DNA of 64,000 nucleotides from Nesterenkonia sandarakina (GTDB lineage Bacteria > Actinomycetota > Actinomycetes > Actinomycetales > Micrococcaceae). Shown one piece after another: positions 62,559-64,000 of this stretch. Location: assembly GCF_013410215.1 (NCBI RefSeq), contig NZ_JACCFQ010000001.1:2728001-2792000 (forward strand), written 5' to 3'. The first letter of the stretch is position 1. Each line of letters opens with the position of its first letter. Below the pieces are notes generated by a model that did not search any database, had not been told where the DNA came from, and was given only the letters and a program-made list of their open reading frames with translations. Position numbers and translations under genes: made by a program.

Positions 62559-64000
62559 TCACTGCGCGCGTTCGTAGGCGTCGTTCGCCAGGTCCACGAG
62601 CTGCTGCATGTTCAGGTTCTCCAGCTCCGCGACGTAGGCATCCCAGTCATCGAAGGACCGCTGCCCCAGGATGAACTGTGCCGACGCCGTCTGCACGTGG
62701 TCGGTCAGCGTGGTCTGCAGCAGACCCGCCTGCTCCAGCTCCAGATCCGTGAACGGATACGGCGGCGTCACCGGCAGCTCCTCCTTGTCGTGCATCTTCT
62801 CCTGCCACTCCACCACGTGCGGGCGGAAGGTGGAGTGGACCAGGTCAGTTGTGGAGCCCACGGCGTGCAGGAACGGCTGGTTCGAGAAGCCGTAGTCACG
62901 CACCAGGTGCTCCTCTGCCTCCGGGTTCAGGCTGTTGAGATCGATGTTGGGATCCAACTCCCGCTCGCCGTTCTCGCCGACCGTGTAGGTCTCGCCCTCC
63001 ACACCCCAGGTGGCGAACTCCAGGCCCTCGTCCGAGTAGTACAGCCAGTCGATGAACTGCAGCTTGGCCAGGAAGTCATCATCTTCGGCGACCGAGGAGG
63101 AGATGGCGAGTCCACTGTCGAAACGGGCCCCGCTGTGCACGAAGTCTCCGTCCTCACCGCCAGGAATGGGAATCAGCCGCGCCTCGGCGCCTTCGGTACC
63201 CAGCTCCTCGAAGCCGCGGGTGTAGATCTGGGTGGACTCGTCGTTTCCGGCGGTGGCCAGCGAGCTCCCGGCGGAGAACTTCTGCTCCGCGGTGCGATCA
63301 TCCTGGGTCAACGTCTCAGAGTCCATCAGTCCCTCGTCGAGGAGCCCGGCAAAGAACTCCAGGAGTTCGCGGTACTCCTCCGAGGCCCCGGCGTAGATGA
63401 ACTCCTCGGCCTCATGGTCGAAGTAGATGCCGTCGCCATAGCCCCAGCCGGCGACGGTGTTGAAGTTCGCCGAGGCGAAGTTCAAGGTGCTCTGCAGCTC
63501 CCAGCGGTCCGAGTACGGGACCGCATCCGGGTATTCCTCCTTGACCTCACGCAGCTGATCGGCGAACTCTTCCCAGGTCTCGGGCTCCTCGAAGCCCATC
63601 TCGTCCCAGATATCGCCCCGGACCACCAGGGAGAAGTGCTGGAAGGGATCCTCCAGCAGTCCCGGCAGGATGTAGGCCTTGCCGTCCTCCTGGTAAAGCG
63701 CCTCGTAGTCCTCCCGCAGATCCCAGGCGTCGAGCTTCTCGGTGAAGTGCGGCATGTGTTCCAAGTAGTCACTGACCGGCAGGAGGGCGCCTCCGGAGAT
63801 ATATGGCACCTCCTGACCGGGATAGGTCACCGGAACGAAGTCCGGCATGTCCCCAGCCCCGATGACCAGGGAGCGGCGCTGCTCGAAGTCGCTCAGCGGC
63901 GCGTCCACGATGGACAGCGACACGTTGTGGTTCTCCTCCAGGTGGTCGAAGAACATCCAGTCCTGGTCCAACCCGTGGTCTGGGTTGTTGCGGTAGAGCA
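62559..64000 (-). CDS. ABC transporter solute-binding protein (N-terminus outside window)
   Basis: About 480 codons are present; the frame runs off the right edge, so the signal peptide and start are missing. It resembles large lipoprotein binding proteins of the LplA/YtcQ type for sugars or oligosaccharides: GAGDMPDFVPVTYPG, AYILPGLLEDPFQHFSLVVR, EPETWEEFADQLREVK and ANFNTVAGWGYGDGIYFDHE. Acidic, as expected for a secreted protein. Permease genes are probably beyond the edge. Confidence 0.88.
   Translation of the reverse strand, partial: LYRNNPDHGLDQDWMFFDHLEENHNVSLSIVDAPLSDFEQRRSLVIGAGDMPDFVPVTYPGQEVPYISGGALLPVSDYLEHMPHFTEKLDAWDLREDYEALYQEDGKAYILPGLLEDPFQHFSLVVRGDIWDEMGFEEPETWEEFADQLREVKEEYPDAVPYSDRWELQSTLNFASANFNTVAGWGYGDGIYFDHEAEEFIYAGASEEYRELLEFFAGLLDEGLMDSETLTQDDRTAEQKFSAGSSLATAGNDESTQIYTRGFEELGTEGAEARLIPIPGGEDGDFVHSGARFDSGLAISSSVAEDDDFLAKLQFIDWLYYSDEGLEFATWGVEGETYTVGENGERELDPNIDLNSLNPEAEEHLVRDYGFSNQPFLHAVGSTTDLVHSTFRPHVVEWQEKMHDKEELPVTPPYPFTDLELEQAGLLQTTLTDHVQTASAQFILGQRSFDDWDAYVAELENLNMQQLVDLANDAYERAQ

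Overview
The window is high-GC actinobacterial chromosome. The gene order argS-lysA-hom-thrC-thrB-rho-prfA-prmC-YrdC/Sua5-wecA-atpBEFHAGDC, with nucS close to atpC, is the order I know from Mycobacterium and Micrococcaceae. The disordered Asn/Arg/Gly-rich insert in Rho, the YbbN-like protein and the overall style suggest Micrococcaceae, perhaps close to Nesterenkonia. The genus is inference.

Layout. 1-2.3 kb: divergent XRE-cupin regulator and FAD oxidoreductase, then nicotinamidase. 2.3-13.6 kb: helicase, DUF3039 protein, ABC-2 transporter, YbbN-like thioredoxin/TPR protein, a large three-span membrane protein, AI-2E family transporter, NucS mismatch endonuclease and a RibD/DHFR-like reductase. 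13.7-20.8 kb: complete F1Fo ATP synthase operon on the minus strand, closed by a strong hairpin. 21.1-34.5 kb: minus-strand block for a lipid-linked sugar transferase, tRNA threonylcarbamoylation, release factor 1 and its methylase, Rho, threonine and lysine biosynthesis, and arginyl-tRNA synthetase. 34.6-45.2 kb: LysE exporter with a divergent LysR regulator, an ArsR/SRPBCC/VOC operon, a channel-like membrane protein facing a decayed VOC gene, tRNA-Arg, a MhuD-like haem monooxygenase, a gamma-glutamyltransferase, an intein-containing Rv2578c-type radical SAM protein behind an SOS box, and a YeiH exporter. 45.2-56.5 kb: Tgt, acyltransferase-3/SGNH protein, RF3, alcohol dehydrogenase and several lipoproteins of unknown role. 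56.6-61.8 kb: NrtR-nadA-nadC-cysteine desulfurase operon and an aldo/keto reductase. 61.9-64 kb: tRNA-Pro, a small membrane protein and the C-terminal part of an ABC sugar-type binding protein.

How the genes work together. The nad operon under NrtR, together with nicotinamidase, covers de novo and salvage NAD synthesis, but nadB is missing from the operon. argS, lysA, hom, thrC, thrB and the LysE/LysR pair join aspartate-family amino acid synthesis to possible export. rho, prfA, prmC, prfC and YrdC serve transcription termination and translation. NucS and the SOS-box radical SAM gene are DNA damage functions.

Most notable points: a 168-residue mini-intein that splits the radical SAM cluster motif; a near-consensus LexA box in front of that same gene; a lysA reading frame with no ATG/GTG/TTG at its expected start; a nad operon without nadB; conserved-cluster losses of rpmE and the small atpI-like gene; seven 27-bp repeats inside rho; and at least fifteen start codons sitting 6-8 bases behind a TANNNT-type box, which points to extensive leaderless transcription.
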